Shown: positions 28,170-36,822 of the stretch, piece after piece | How the letters are laid out: every line of letters begins with the position of its first letter | Position numbering within the stretch: position 1 is the first letter of the stretch | Assembly (NCBI RefSeq): GCF_003550015.1 | Contig: NZ_QXEV01000002.1 | Location: 1-64,000 of the forward strand | Reading direction: 5' to 3' | Source: Anaeroplasma bactoclasticum | GTDB taxonomy: Bacteria; Bacillota_I; Bacilli_A; Acholeplasmatales; Anaeroplasmataceae | DNA: 64,000 nucleotides | Position numbers and translations under genes: made by a program | The notes under the pieces: generated by a model | Database searches by the model: none | What the model saw: only the letters and a program-made list of their open reading frames with translations | What the model was told of the DNA's origin: nothing

Positions 28170-28985
28170 TTACCCTAAAATATATTTAATAATTGCATCT
28201 TTTGTTATTTTTTGTTGTTCTAATCTAGAAATAGTTGCAATACCATCATTCTTTTGGTCTCCATAATTACCATAATAGCTATGATTTCCACCATCTATTT
28301 CAACAATAGTTTGATTGGTTGGAAGTAAGCTTTTCTTTTTATTAAAAACTTCCATATTTAATACATTATCCTTTGTACCATAAATGGATAAAGAAGATAA
28401 GCTCTCTTTAATCTGTTTTGATGGATAGGATGCTAAAAAAATAATACCTTTAAAATTATAAGAAGTAGTACTTAAATAAACACTTGCAGTAGTACCACCT
28501 AAGGAATGTCCCATTAAATATACATTCTCATAATTAGAATTTTCCATAACTAGATTTGCTTTATTTATTCCTAATAATGCAAAATGGAATGGCATTTTTA
28601 ATAAATATACATCAATTCCTTCCGATGCAATACTATGCATTAATGGAGCATAGGCTGCTTCTTCAACCTTAGCACCAGAATAAAATATAATAGCGTCTTT
28701 GTTGTTTTCTTTGTTATCAAAGAAATAATATTTTTTTTCATCATAAACTTCTACATTATAATCACTATTTAACGCTTTATAGGCTTCATCCTCTGCCCCA
28801 TAGAATATACCTAGATATGCACAAACAATGAATACTAAAAGGAATAGTGATGAAGATATAGTAACTATTGTCTTAATCCATATTTTAAATTTCTTGTTCT
28901 TTTGTTTTTCTATTAAGAAAAAGACTAGAAGTGGAACAAATATAGATAAAGCCAATAATATAATAATTATTATTGCGTATTTCAT
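28170..28985 (-). CDS. Membrane-anchored alpha/beta hydrolase
   Basis: Two N-terminal membrane helices (about 1-22 and 38-62) are followed by an extracytoplasmic alpha/beta hydrolase of the Abhydrolase_5 type: FYSGAKVEEAAY, the nucleophile elbow GHSLGG, and the catalytic His in DGGNHSYYG. Length 271 residues. AGGTGA is well spaced for the ATG at 28985, so the GTG at 28994 is not needed. Substrate unknown. Confidence 0.78.
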   Translation of the reverse strand: MKYAIIIIILLALSIFVPLLVFFLIEKQKNKKFKIWIKTIVTISSSLFLLVFIVCAYLGIFYGAEDEAYKALNSDYNVEVYDEKKYYFFDNKENNKDAIIFYSGAKVEEAAYAPLMHSIASEGIDVYLLKMPFHFALLGINKANLVMENSNYENVYLMGHSLGGTTASVYLSTTSYNFKGIIFLASYPSKQIKESLSSLSIYGTKDNVLNMEVFNKKKSLLPTNQTIVEIDGGNHSYYGNYGDQKNDGIATISRLEQQKITKDAIIKYILG

Positions 28986-29223
28986 ATATATCACCTAAAA
29001 ATGATTATTTGGATTATTAATCCAGGAGAGTATTTTATCACAATATTAAAAAAATAAAAGGAATATATTGAAATTAAGACTATTCTTAATAGATTGTCTT
29101 TAAATTTATATTTGAGGACATTTTATTATATAAATTTTAGTTTTGTTTCAATTTTTTTAATATTTCTTCCTATTTATTTATATGAACAGGAATAGTTCAA
29201 AAAAAATTCAGGAGGAAATTAAA

Positions 29224-29964
29224 ATGTGTAACAAATTACAAATCGATTGGACTTACTGATTTTTACTTTAAGGAGCTATGTCAAAGGCGGAAGGATTATT
29301 TAGTATTTTTATTAAATGGTATTTGTAATCTAAATTTAAAAGAATCAGATATTGAATCCGTTATTATGGAAGAAAAAGACTTACTATCATTAAAAATCAT
29401 TAATTATGATATTAACGTCGTATTTAAGTTGGATACGAAAAAAGAAAATAGCAAATGTGTCTTTGATATATCTAGCTTATTTTGTGATTTATGTAAATTC
29501 TATGCTAAAGATTATGAGAGTGATTTAGAAAAATGGTATTTGAAAAGAAGAACTATAATCATATTCATATCTTTCTATGCTTTGGATGGTGATGATGCTA
29601 TTCAAAAAGTAGGACTGAAAAATTTCTCATCCAAAGCAGATTATGATGATATGTTAGTGTATGCTGTATCACTTGAAAAAATTCCTGAAAATAGTACAGT
29701 GGAGTTGGATAGGGCATTAAAGCTTTTATCTTCGCTAGATATGACTCCATATCTAGATGATAATTCTAGTGTAATCAGGAGGGCTGCCGACATGTTATGT
29801 GATTATGATAAGAGCGAAAAAGCACAAATGGAAAGAGATGCAAGAAATAAACAAGAACTTGAAATGAGAATATAAAAACTATGTTCAAAAATGGATTATC
29901 TAAAGAGGATATTGCAAAATTCTTAAGTTTGGATATAGATTATGTAAAAGAAGTATTGAAATAA
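29224..29964 (+). pseudogene. Frameshifted Rpn-family nuclease/transposase-like gene
   Basis: AGGAGG and ATG at 29224 open a frame that stops after 11 codons (TGA at 29257), while the true frame resumes as GLTDFYFKELCQRRKDYLVF, typical of the Rpn/YhgA-like PD-(D/E)XK family. One extra T in AAATTAC (near 29235) explains the shift. The middle (from 29366) is open to a TAA at 29873; a second shift near 29870 restores the family ending, MFKNGLSKEDIAKFLSLDID, to 29964. Two independent shifts argue for decay rather than error. The 230 bp before it hold no gene that I can see. Confidence 0.72.
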
Positions 29965-29969
29965 GAGTG

Positions 29970-29996
29970 TAGGGGATGCAAATCCCCTATTTTTTA
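29970..29996 (+). terminator. Terminator
   Basis: TAGGGGAT (29970-29977), loop GCAA, ATCCCCTA (29982-29989), then TTTTTT. Confidence 0.85.
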
Positions 29997-30105
29997 TGCC
30001 TTGATTAAACCGATAGTTCAATTATTGCTTGAACAACTATACCAATAATGCCTTTTATTAATGAAAAATATGAAATATAATAAAGATGAAATTAGAGGTG
30101 ATAGT

Positions 30106-31170
30106 ATGACACTAGGAGAAAATATAACTAAATTTAGAAAGGAAAAAAGAATGACGCAGGAAATGCTTGCGGATTCTTTAGGCGTTACATTTGCTGCGGT
30201 CAGCAAATGGGAAAGAGGAGTTGCAACCCCAGACTTAGATTTAATTATTTCTATGGCAACAATATTTCAGGTATCTGTAGATACATTAATTGGATATGAA
30301 ATGAAGGATAATTCTATAAAAGAAGCAGAAAAAAGAGTGAATGAATGCATAAAAGAAATGAAATATCAAGAAGCTGTACAAATATGTAATAGTATGCTTG
30401 CAAGATATCCAAATAATTTTTATGTTGTTTATAATACTGCAGAGGTATATTACTTAGCTGCAGTAAAGTTTGGAAAAGATGAGCTCATTTGTAAATGTAT
30501 TGATTTATATGAACATGCAATTATACTGCTTAATCAAAATGATGATCCAGCAATTAATGAAACTTCTATAAGAAGTAGAATTGCATTATGCTATATTTCT
30601 ACAGGGGATGCTAGAAAAGGCATCGAAATGCTAAAAAAATGTAATGTTAATGATTCGTTCTCTCCTAAGATTGCATATTCTTATGTTACGAAATTAGATT
30701 ATGAAAATAGTGAATTAGAGCCTTATTTGATTAGTGCTTTTAATGAATCAATCAGTTCAACTCTATTAACTACTTTTTCTTATTTAATGTATTTTGATAA
30801 GAATAAGCAGTATAAAAAAGGAATTAAAGTATGTAATTTAGTGATGAATTATTTAACAGAAATGAAAGAGGATAAGGAATCCTATAACTATTTTGAGAAG
30901 TTTATTCCATATCTATATACATGGCTTGCTTTATTTGAATATAAGCTTGGTGAAAATACTTATAATGAAAAGCTTCAGGAAGCCAAGAGATTAGCTATTA
31001 TATTTGATAAAGCTCCAACAAATATTATTAAGGATTTAATATTCTGTGTTCCAAGTAAAACAACCTCAATTGGTGAGGATAATTTAGGAAACACAGCAGT
31101 TTTATCATGCTTAAAGATTATTGAAAAGTATAAAGAAATGGTTAAAGAATGGGAATTAATAGAGGTATAG
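30106..31170 (+). CDS. XRE regulator with TPR-like C-terminal domain
   Basis: An XRE helix-turn-helix spans residues 3-60 (MTQEMLADSLGVTFAAVSKW). About 290 helical residues follow with repeat-like hairpins (MKYQEAVQICNSMLARYPNN). This layout is common in Bacillota regulators that respond to peptides or stress. GAGGTGA at 30095-30101 selects the ATG at 30106; earlier in-frame codons at 30061 lack a site. The ABC transporter starts 4 bases after its stop, so it likely controls it. An inverted repeat GTTCAA-N7-TTGAAC (30016-30034) upstream may be its operator. Confidence 0.82.
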   Translation: MTLGENITKFRKEKRMTQEMLADSLGVTFAAVSKWERGVATPDLDLIISMATIFQVSVDTLIGYEMKDNSIKEAEKRVNECIKEMKYQEAVQICNSMLARYPNNFYVVYNTAEVYYLAAVKFGKDELICKCIDLYEHAIILLNQNDDPAINETSIRSRIALCYISTGDARKGIEMLKKCNVNDSFSPKIAYSYVTKLDYENSELEPYLISAFNESISSTLLTTFSYLMYFDKNKQYKKGIKVCNLVMNYLTEMKEDKESYNYFEKFIPYLYTWLALFEYKLGENTYNEKLQEAKRLAIIFDKAPTNIIKDLIFCVPSKTTSIGEDNLGNTAVLSCLKIIEKYKEMVKEWELIEV

Positions 31171-31174
31171 ATTT

Positions 31175-32890
31175 ATGAGTAATGATAATAAAATAATAAA
31201 GCCCTATGTTAAGCAATTCTATAAAAATAATAAGCTTAATTTTACATTCGCATTAATAGAAGTAATTGCTGTTGCAGCTATAATGATTGGAATATCATGG
31301 ATTTTACAGCAGGTTACAGATTTAGTTGCTGGATCTAATAATACATTTACATTACTTCAAATAGTTATAATTTCTGGTGGTGCATTATTAGCATTCTTAA
31401 TTGTGTATTTAATTGCATATAAATTTAAGCCCTTATTTATAACTAAAGGAATAAGTCAATATAAGGAATATGTATTTGAAAGTATTACAAAGAAAAACAT
31501 ATCTGCATTTACAGGAGAAGAATCCTCTAAATATATATCTGCTTTAACTAATGATATACAAATTATTCAAACAGGGTATTTAGATGATACTTTTATGATT
31601 ATTTTAAATATAATTACTTTCCTTGGAGCATTAGCATTAATGCTATACTATAGCCCGCTATTAACATTAATTGCAATTGGACTTGCAGTAGTACCAGTTA
31701 TTGCTTCTATGATTTTTGGTGGTAAAATGGCTAAGGCAGAAAAGCTAGTATCCGATCAAAATGAGGTATATACAGCCACCCTAAAGGATACCTTAAGTGG
31801 ATTTTCAGTAATTAAATCGTTCAAGGTAGAAGCACAAATGCTAAAGAATTTTAAAGAGAATGTAAGACGTCTTGCGAACTGTCAAAATAAAAAGCTAAGA
31901 ATGAAAATATTAATGGAATTAGTATCTTCCTTATCGGCAATTGTAGTCCAAATCGGTATTTTCATTATTGCAGCATATTTTGTATTAAACAATATGGGAG
32001 TAACTGCAGGTGTAACTATAGTGTTTGTACAATTATTAAATTATGTTTTATCTCCAATTAAAGTACTTCCACAATCACTAGCAGAAAGAAAGGCTGCAAA
32101 GAAGCTTTTAGTTAAAATCGCAACAGAGCTTGAACAAAATATAAGAGAAGAAAAAGAATCCAATGTTTCCTTAAATAAAGGAATTGTTATTCAAAATTTA
32201 TCCTTTGGATATGAACAGGGTAAAGAGATTTTACATAGCATTAATTGTAATTTTGAATTAGGTAAAAAATATGCCATTGTAGGTACATCTGGTAGTGGAA
32301 AATCTACATTATTAAATCTTTTAATGGCATCTTATAATTCCTATAGTGGAAGTATTAATTATGATAATACAGAAATAAAAGACATTAATAGTGATAATCT
32401 ATATGCCATTGAAAGTATCATTCAACAAAATGTATTTATCTTTAATACAACAATTAAGGATAATATCACAATGTTTCAAAGCTTTAGTGATGAGGCTATT
32501 GCAAACGCAATAGAAATGTCTGGATTAAAAACATTAGTAGAAGAAAAGGGATTGGATTATATTTGTGGTGAAAATGGTAGTGGCCTATCTGGTGGAGAAA
32601 AACAAAGAGTTTCTATTGCTAGAAGCCTACTTAGAAAAAGTCAGGTACTATTAGTGGATGAGGCAACAGCGGCATTAGATAAAGAAACAGCATATCAGGT
32701 TTCTAATTCTATTTTGAATTTAGATGGAGTTACAAGTATAGTTGTAACACACTCCTTAGAAGAAGCCCTTTTAAAGCAATATGATGAAATATTAACCCTA
32801 AAAAATGGAAGCATTGTAGAAGCTGGTACATTTGATTCATTAATTAAAAATAAAGGATATTTCTATTCTTTATTCACTGTTTCTCAATAA
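31175..32890 (+). CDS. ABC exporter (fused permease and ATPase)
   Basis: The 571-residue half-transporter has six membrane helices (about 20-300) and a C-terminal ATPase with Walker A GTSGSGKST, Q-loop IIQQNVF, signature LSGGEKQRV and Walker B VLLVDEATAAL, followed by the His switch VVTHS. Likely an exporter of peptide, lipid or drug, working as a dimer. It follows the XRE regulator by 4 bases and ends at a terminator at 32899. Confidence 0.88.
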   Translation: MSNDNKIIKPYVKQFYKNNKLNFTFALIEVIAVAAIMIGISWILQQVTDLVAGSNNTFTLLQIVIISGGALLAFLIVYLIAYKFKPLFITKGISQYKEYVFESITKKNISAFTGEESSKYISALTNDIQIIQTGYLDDTFMIILNIITFLGALALMLYYSPLLTLIAIGLAVVPVIASMIFGGKMAKAEKLVSDQNEVYTATLKDTLSGFSVIKSFKVEAQMLKNFKENVRRLANCQNKKLRMKILMELVSSLSAIVVQIGIFIIAAYFVLNNMGVTAGVTIVFVQLLNYVLSPIKVLPQSLAERKAAKKLLVKIATELEQNIREEKESNVSLNKGIVIQNLSFGYEQGKEILHSINCNFELGKKYAIVGTSGSGKSTLLNLLMASYNSYSGSINYDNTEIKDINSDNLYAIESIIQQNVFIFNTTIKDNITMFQSFSDEAIANAIEMSGLKTLVEEKGLDYICGENGSGLSGGEKQRVSIARSLLRKSQVLLVDEATAALDKETAYQVSNSILNLDGVTSIVVTHSLEEALLKQYDEILTLKNGSIVEAGTFDSLIKNKGYFYSLFTVSQ

Positions 32891-32898
32891 TACTCTAG

Positions 32899-32927
32899 AG
32901 GAATCTTCTTTATAGATTCCTTTTTTT
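32899..32927 (+). terminator. Terminator
   Basis: AGGAATCT (32899-32906) and AGATTCC (32914-32920), then seven T. Confidence 0.82.
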
Positions 32928-32928
32928 A

Positions 32929-33356
32929 ATGTATAAAAAATTAAATAGAACTTATGCAAATGAGCATTTGCCAGAGACTATAGATTCCTTTGGCAATCCA
33001 AGAGAGATTATGTTTGGATATAAAAAAGTATCTGTGCTTAGATTTTTGAACTTTAAATATGAAGGAATTTTGTATGCATAGTACTTGAAGCATTATGTAA
33101 ATCAACCTATCAAGAAATTGTAGATGATTATATGCTTACATATAAGAATTATTATGGTATTACAAAAGAAAAGGATTCTTTAAGATATAATATCATTAAA
33201 GAAAGAAATGTAGATACTATGTTAAGATTCTTAATAAATGATCCAAATAAAGATTTAGAGAATTTAGATTTTTCTTCTTATATTACTACTTATTTAATCA
33301 ATGGTGGAATGAAGCAAGAAGAAGTAAATGATTTAATATCTTTATTAACAAAATAG
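32929..33356 (+). pseudogene. Remnant of a tyrosine phosphatase-like gene
   Basis: From about 33078 one frame reads VLEALCKSTYQEIVDDYMLTY and runs to the stop at 33354-33356. This resembles the C-terminal part of Y_phosphatase3 (PF13350)-type phosphatases after the CxxGKxR loop, but the catalytic loop is missing. The 150 bp before it are open in another frame from an ATG at 32929 and end in TAG at 33079-33081, with no site before it. I read this as a decayed gene. The part from the ATG at 33132 alone could give 74 residues. Confidence 0.5.
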
Positions 33357-33360
33357 AATT

Positions 33361-33385
33361 AAAGGGCATAAATATGCCTTTTTTT
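33361..33385 (+). terminator. Terminator
   Basis: AAAGGGCATA and TATGCCTTTT arms around AA, followed by a T-run. Confidence 0.8.
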
Positions 33386-33398
33386 CTCGCCTTTATTA

Positions 33399-33413
33399 GG
33401 ACATTTTATGTCC
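33399..33413. promoter_or_regulatory. GGACA-N5-TGTCC operator, copy 1
   Basis: GGACATTTTATGTCC is a palindrome (extended to AGGACAT/ATGTCCT, 33398-33414). The same GGACA-N5-TGTCC recurs at 36712 and, imperfectly, at 36304. An AT-only palindrome (33415-33441) follows it. Confidence 0.6.
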
Positions 33414-33445
33414 TTATATATATTATATATAATATATATAAAACA

Positions 33446-33474
33446 TTGAAGAAAAACCTAAAAAATGGTATAAT
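33446..33474 (+). promoter_or_regulatory. Promoter of the 33524 module
   Basis: TTGAAG (33446-33451) and TATAAT (33469-33474) with 17 bp between them and TGG before the -10 (extended element). Confidence 0.65.
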
Positions 33475-33523
33475 TTAAGTACATAAAGGCAGTTATAAAT
33501 TATATACAAAAGGAGAAAAAAAT

Positions 33524-33748
33524 ATGGCATTTAATATGAGAAGAAAAAAGGAAGTAGAACAAGCTAAAGCTATGGCTCATGCATTACATCCAGATTGTAA
33601 TATCCCAGATAGTGAAGAATTAATTGCATTACAGAATCGTTATATTTATGAAGAAATAGATGCAAAGGAATATGCAAGACTTGGAAGAGAACTTGCATTA
33701 AAGGAATTAAGAGATTCTATGAAGGAAAGAGAAAATAATAATCAATAG
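33524..33748 (+). CDS. 74-aa small protein, antitoxin-like helix motif
   Basis: Basic N terminus, then residues 32-66 IPDSEELIALQNRYIYEEID followed by AKEYARLGRELALKEL. The pattern of an amphipathic helix, RY-x-E-I, and a second helix resembles VbhA-type antitoxin helices that cover Fic toxins; this is a pattern match only, and there is no Fic gene here. AAAGGAGA precedes the ATG. It is first of three genes (gap 11 bases). The third gene has a similar C-terminal motif (ERWINGEIELDEVSKLMDEY). Confidence 0.6.
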   Translation: MAFNMRRKKEVEQAKAMAHALHPDCNIPDSEELIALQNRYIYEEIDAKEYARLGRELALKELRDSMKERENNNQ

Positions 33749-33759
33749 GAGCAGGTATA

Positions 33760-34377
33760 ATGGATAAGTATAAATTTTTAAAAGATACTATATCAGATTC
33801 AGTTCTTGAAGAGGTTATAGTTAGAACTATCACAGATATTTTATTATTACAACCATATCGTTTTGATTCTATGGAACAATTGGCATATAAAATTCAAAGA
33901 CAATGGAATTATAAATTTGAGTTCAAATACGAAAATTTTAAAAAGAAAGATGTTGTTGAAAAATATAATTTATCACCTGATACAGATGTATATGTAAAAG
34001 TAAATGATGATAAGAATTATACTTTCATTTTTGATAAAAGAGTTAATAAGAATTTACAAAGATATTTATTTTTAAAAGCTTGGGCTTTTGATATTTTTGA
34101 TGAATTACATCCTAAAGATGAATTAAGATTATCTGTTATGAAGTGCAATTCAGAGTTCGAAAGAAATTGGGCTGAAAGATTTGCAATTGATCTTACAATG
34201 AGTGAGAATATTTATGCTCAAATGCAACAAGGATGCAAAGGTGGACATATTCTTGCTAATCAAGAAATAATGGAGCCAGAACTTTATAATATTAGACAAC
34301 ACGATTTTGTGGAAGAAAGGTGGAGAAATAGATTATGGATGATACCCGAAAGGAAAATAATAAGGAAGGAAGATTAA
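33760..34377 (+). CDS. 205-aa protein with degenerate ImmA/IrrE-like domain
   Basis: No confident family. Residues about 95-155 read LQRYLFLKAWAFDIFDE and then FERNWAERFAIDLTMSENIY, which follows the layout of ImmA/IrrE peptidases (a HExxH helix, then a helix with E..A..FA..L.M). The HExxH zinc motif is absent (LKAWAFDIFDE), so it would not be an active protease. The N-terminal 90 residues are unknown. TAGGAGC precedes the ATG. It sits between two small antitoxin-like genes and after the shared GGACA operator. Confidence 0.5.
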   Translation: MDKYKFLKDTISDSVLEEVIVRTITDILLLQPYRFDSMEQLAYKIQRQWNYKFEFKYENFKKKDVVEKYNLSPDTDVYVKVNDDKNYTFIFDKRVNKNLQRYLFLKAWAFDIFDELHPKDELRLSVMKCNSEFERNWAERFAIDLTMSENIYAQMQQGCKGGHILANQEIMEPELYNIRQHDFVEERWRNRLWMIPERKIIRKED

Positions 34378-34382
34378 TTAAT

Positions 34383-34595
34383 ATGGCTATTACAGAAGAA
34401 GAAAAGAAAAGAAGAAAACAAGAATATGAAAAGAATCGTAATATTTCAATGTCAGACTATGACGATGATTATATAGATCATTGGTTAGCGAATAGACCTG
34501 ATGAAATAGATTTAATCTATGAGAGATGGATCAATGGAGAAATTGAATTAGATGAAGTATCTAAACTTATGGATGAATATATAAAAAGATTGTAA
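34383..34595 (+). CDS. 70-aa acidic small protein, paralogue-like of the 33524 product
   Basis: Charged N terminus (ITEEEKKRRKQEYEKNRN), then an acidic stretch SMSDYDDDYIDHWL and a C-terminal motif IYERWINGEIELDEVSKLMD similar to the first gene of this module. I prefer the ATG at 34383, 6 bases after the previous stop, with AAGGAAGA upstream; the frame is open from an ATG at 34335 inside the previous gene. Function unknown. Confidence 0.55.
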   Translation: MAITEEEKKRRKQEYEKNRNISMSDYDDDYIDHWLANRPDEIDLIYERWINGEIELDEVSKLMDEYIKRL

Positions 34596-34657
34596 GTTAT
34601 TATTTAAAAAAGTAGATGCCCTAGCTATTGTTAGGACTTTTCTTTTATATACAAAAA

Positions 34658-34673
34658 AAGCTCTTTCGAGCTT
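34658..34673 (-). terminator. Terminator of the vWA gene
   Basis: Read on the minus strand: AAGCTC, loop GAAA, GAGCTT, then a run of T (34657-34652). It overlaps the stop codon of the 34672 gene. A weaker hairpin CCTA/TAGG at 34619-34636 with TTTTCTTTT may end the + strand module. Confidence 0.75.
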
Positions 34674-36090
34674 ATTTTAAATATGCTTTATATTTGTCTA
34701 TCATTTCAAGCATAACATTTACAGGTGAATAATTCTCTAAATCGAGAATGCCTTTAAATAATTCCTTGGAAAATCCAGATATTACGCATACATTATTATC
34801 ATTCTTATTGATGGGGATACCAAGCTGATTTGGACTTACACACCAAAATACGATTTTAGGCATTGTAATGTTATTCATTTGATATAATTCCTTCCAGTGG
34901 TTGTAGTTTGTTTTTTTACTGATGGATGCATCAAATTCCATATCGGAAATGATAATTAAATGGCTAGGGCATTCATCCTTGTTGGATTTTATAGTAGCAT
35001 TTAATATCATTTCTAATGCCTTATCAATATTTGTGGTTCCATCCCAATTATCAAAGTTAATACTTTTAATCTTTTCAGATAAAGTATCCCCCTTTAATTC
35101 TTGGAAGGATGGATTTGTAGAGAAATTTATAAAAGTATTATGGAAAATACCTTTATTTCTTTCAGCAATATAGATTGCTAAAGAAAGAGCAGTACAAATA
35201 GGTAATCTATCATATGAAAACATAGAACCAGAAGTATCTGCGATAACAAGTGCGTTTTTATTGTTATTAGCAAGTACATCCTTTTGTGCTTTCCATAATT
35301 CATCTAATAAAGAATTATCTTTGGTATTGCCTAATGCCTGCTTAAGAATTTGGTATGGCTCTAAAACAGAAGCATTTACCTTCTTTTCACCCTTCTTTAA
35401 GCTATCTAAATAAGAATTAAATCTTTCAGAATCGCTTCTTTTAAATAAGTAGTGATATTTAGACATTGCTATAGAAGGGATAGATTCATATTCGATAGAA
35501 GAATAATCTTTATTTGTGATGTATTTTTCTACCACTTTGATTTTATCTCTTAAAGTAGAAAGCATCTTACGGTATTCCTTTTCGCTCATATTTAAGGAAT
35601 GAGCAATATCCTTTGCTAAAGGATTATTCTTATTATGAGTTCTAATAGAAGGTAACCACTTTGCAAGTAAGGATGGATTATTTACTTTTAAATCTTCATC
35701 TAGAGTATCTCTAATTAGCTTGATTGTTTCATTCCAAAGATTCGTGTTCTTTGTTTCTAAGATATAATCGTATCTACCTAATTCTGGAATTAGATATAAT
35801 ACCTTTTTAGCAAGCTCTATATCTAGCTTACATAAATGATGGAATAATATTTTAAATACCCTTCTTTCTCCTTTTCCATCTCTTATATCTAAGTTATATA
35901 GCAATATAGCTGTAGCAAGTATTTTATCCTCTGGATATGCTTTATCAAATAGAGCGATTAGTTCATTTTCAATTTTAAATCTAGTTCCTAAAACAAATAA
36001 GTCTAAATTTGAATTATATGTAGTAGGATAATATAATCCACCTTTTGTATTGATAGATAGGTTTTCATTTTCTAGTGCCTCTTTAAACAT
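34672..36090 (-). CDS. DUF2828/TROVE-like vWA protein
   Basis: The N-terminal two thirds is a helical region like TROVE/DUF2828 proteins (LATAILLYNLDIRDGKGERR). The C-terminal von Willebrand A domain has the metal site VIADTSGSM and WDGTTNIDKAL and IISDMEFD. Ro60-type relatives bind misfolded RNA and Y RNAs, so RNA binding is plausible here but not shown. AGGAGG (36103-36099 region) sets the ATG at 36090 (472 residues); the open frame to 36195 covers a leader with alternative hairpins instead. It follows the XRE gene on the same strand. Confidence 0.8.
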   Translation of the reverse strand: MFKEALENENLSINTKGGLYYPTTYNSNLDLFVLGTRFKIENELIALFDKAYPEDKILATAILLYNLDIRDGKGERRVFKILFHHLCKLDIELAKKVLYLIPELGRYDYILETKNTNLWNETIKLIRDTLDEDLKVNNPSLLAKWLPSIRTHNKNNPLAKDIAHSLNMSEKEYRKMLSTLRDKIKVVEKYITNKDYSSIEYESIPSIAMSKYHYLFKRSDSERFNSYLDSLKKGEKKVNASVLEPYQILKQALGNTKDNSLLDELWKAQKDVLANNNKNALVIADTSGSMFSYDRLPICTALSLAIYIAERNKGIFHNTFINFSTNPSFQELKGDTLSEKIKSINFDNWDGTTNIDKALEMILNATIKSNKDECPSHLIIISDMEFDASISKKTNYNHWKELYQMNNITMPKIVFWCVSPNQLGIPINKNDNNVCVISGFSKELFKGILDLENYSPVNVMLEMIDKYKAYLK

Positions 36091-36119
36091 TTTACATTCC
36101 TCCTTTAATATAGATACTA

Positions 36120-36238
36120 GCCGACCATATTTTTTGATCATTTTTTTCATAACATGGATTGCAGAAAGTCGGCAACAAGCCGAATTATTCATCATGTTTT
36201 AATAATAATTTTTAAAATATGTTTGCTGAAATCGGCTT
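36120..36238 (-). other. Leader with mutually exclusive hairpins
   Basis: On the minus strand four segments occur in order: A AAGCCGA (36238-36232), B TCGGCTT (36183-36177), C GCCGAC (36173-36168), D GTCGGC (36125-36120). A pairs with B, C pairs with D, but B and C also form a hairpin with loop TTGTT. D lies 16 bases before the Shine-Dalgarno of the vWA gene. This is the layout of an attenuator or a structured RNA; no known riboswitch is recognised. Confidence 0.45.
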
Positions 36239-36303
36239 TAAAAATATTAAAATGTTTTGTCTTAAGACACAAATAGGATACCATCTTTAAAAATAAGTCG
36301 TGA

Positions 36304-36318
36304 GGAATGAAAATGTCC
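36304..36318. promoter_or_regulatory. Imperfect GGACA-N5-TGTCC copy
   Basis: GGAAT-GAAAA-TGTCC differs from the operator in two bases of one arm. It lies between the XRE gene and the vWA gene. Confidence 0.4.
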
Positions 36319-36336
36319 TATTGCCTTTATAAAAAA

Positions 36337-36567
36337 TCAAAAGGCACCCTTTGCAGATGCAGTAAGGATGCCTAATGCGCTTATGTTAAAAACAGAAGCG
36401 TAGAGATTGATAACACTTAATCTTTCAGTACCATTTGTTTCATAACGCCTAATTTGCCTTATGTCACAAAATAGTAAATCTGCAAGCTCTTGCTGAGTCA
36501 ATCCCTTGGTTACACGTAATTCCTTAAGAAAACGTGCAATATCTTTTTGTTCTAATTGTCCTTTCAT
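36337..36567 (-). CDS. Small XRE-family repressor
   Basis: A 76-residue protein that is almost only a helix-turn-helix (residues 8-62): ARFLKELRVTKGLTQQELAD with recognition helix region DIRQIRRYETNG. AAGGAGGT precedes the ATG. Its promoter (36700-36672) is bordered by GGACA-N5-TGTCC at 36712-36726 and a half-site at 36662-36666, which suggests it controls itself and, through the same site, the 33524 module. Confidence 0.8.
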   Translation of the reverse strand: MKGQLEQKDIARFLKELRVTKGLTQQELADLLFCDIRQIRRYETNGTERLSVINLYASVFNISALGILTASAKGAF

Positions 36568-36671
36568 TTAGCATACCTCCTTAATTGAACAAAAACTTTT
36601 TTTGATCTAACCATTTTTAAAAATAATCGTATTTATCATGTTGTATGCTATTTATCCAAAAGGACACCTAA

Positions 36672-36700
36672 ATTATAACCTATTTTAGTTATACTGTAAA
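36672..36700 (-). promoter_or_regulatory. Promoter of the XRE gene
   Basis: On the minus strand TTTACA (36700-36695), 17 bp, TATAAT (36677-36672). Confidence 0.65.
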
Positions 36701-36711
36701 TATAAATGATG

Positions 36712-36726
36712 GGACAAAAAATGTCC
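36712..36726. promoter_or_regulatory. GGACA-N5-TGTCC operator, copy 2
   Basis: GGACAAAAAATGTCC, 11 bp upstream of the -35 of the XRE promoter, also upstream of the 36823 gene on the other strand. An extra half-site GGACA lies at 36662-36666 near the XRE transcription start. Confidence 0.6.
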
Positions 36727-36822
36727 TAATCTTTTCTTACTCACATTTTGCAACATATACTTGCTATACTATGGCTGTATTAAAAAAGAATACAGGTTAT
36801 AGAAAGATAAAGGGTGAAGAAA

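Noticed and set aside
33415-33441. AT-only palindrome as a terminator
   Set aside because: It has no GC pairs and no T-run; a true terminator lies just before it at 33361-33385. It may be simple AT repeat.
36090-36195. 35 extra N-terminal residues on the vWA protein
   Set aside because: The AGGAGG site lies 8 bases before the ATG at 36090, and the upstream part holds the complementary leader segments and reads unlike a conserved domain.
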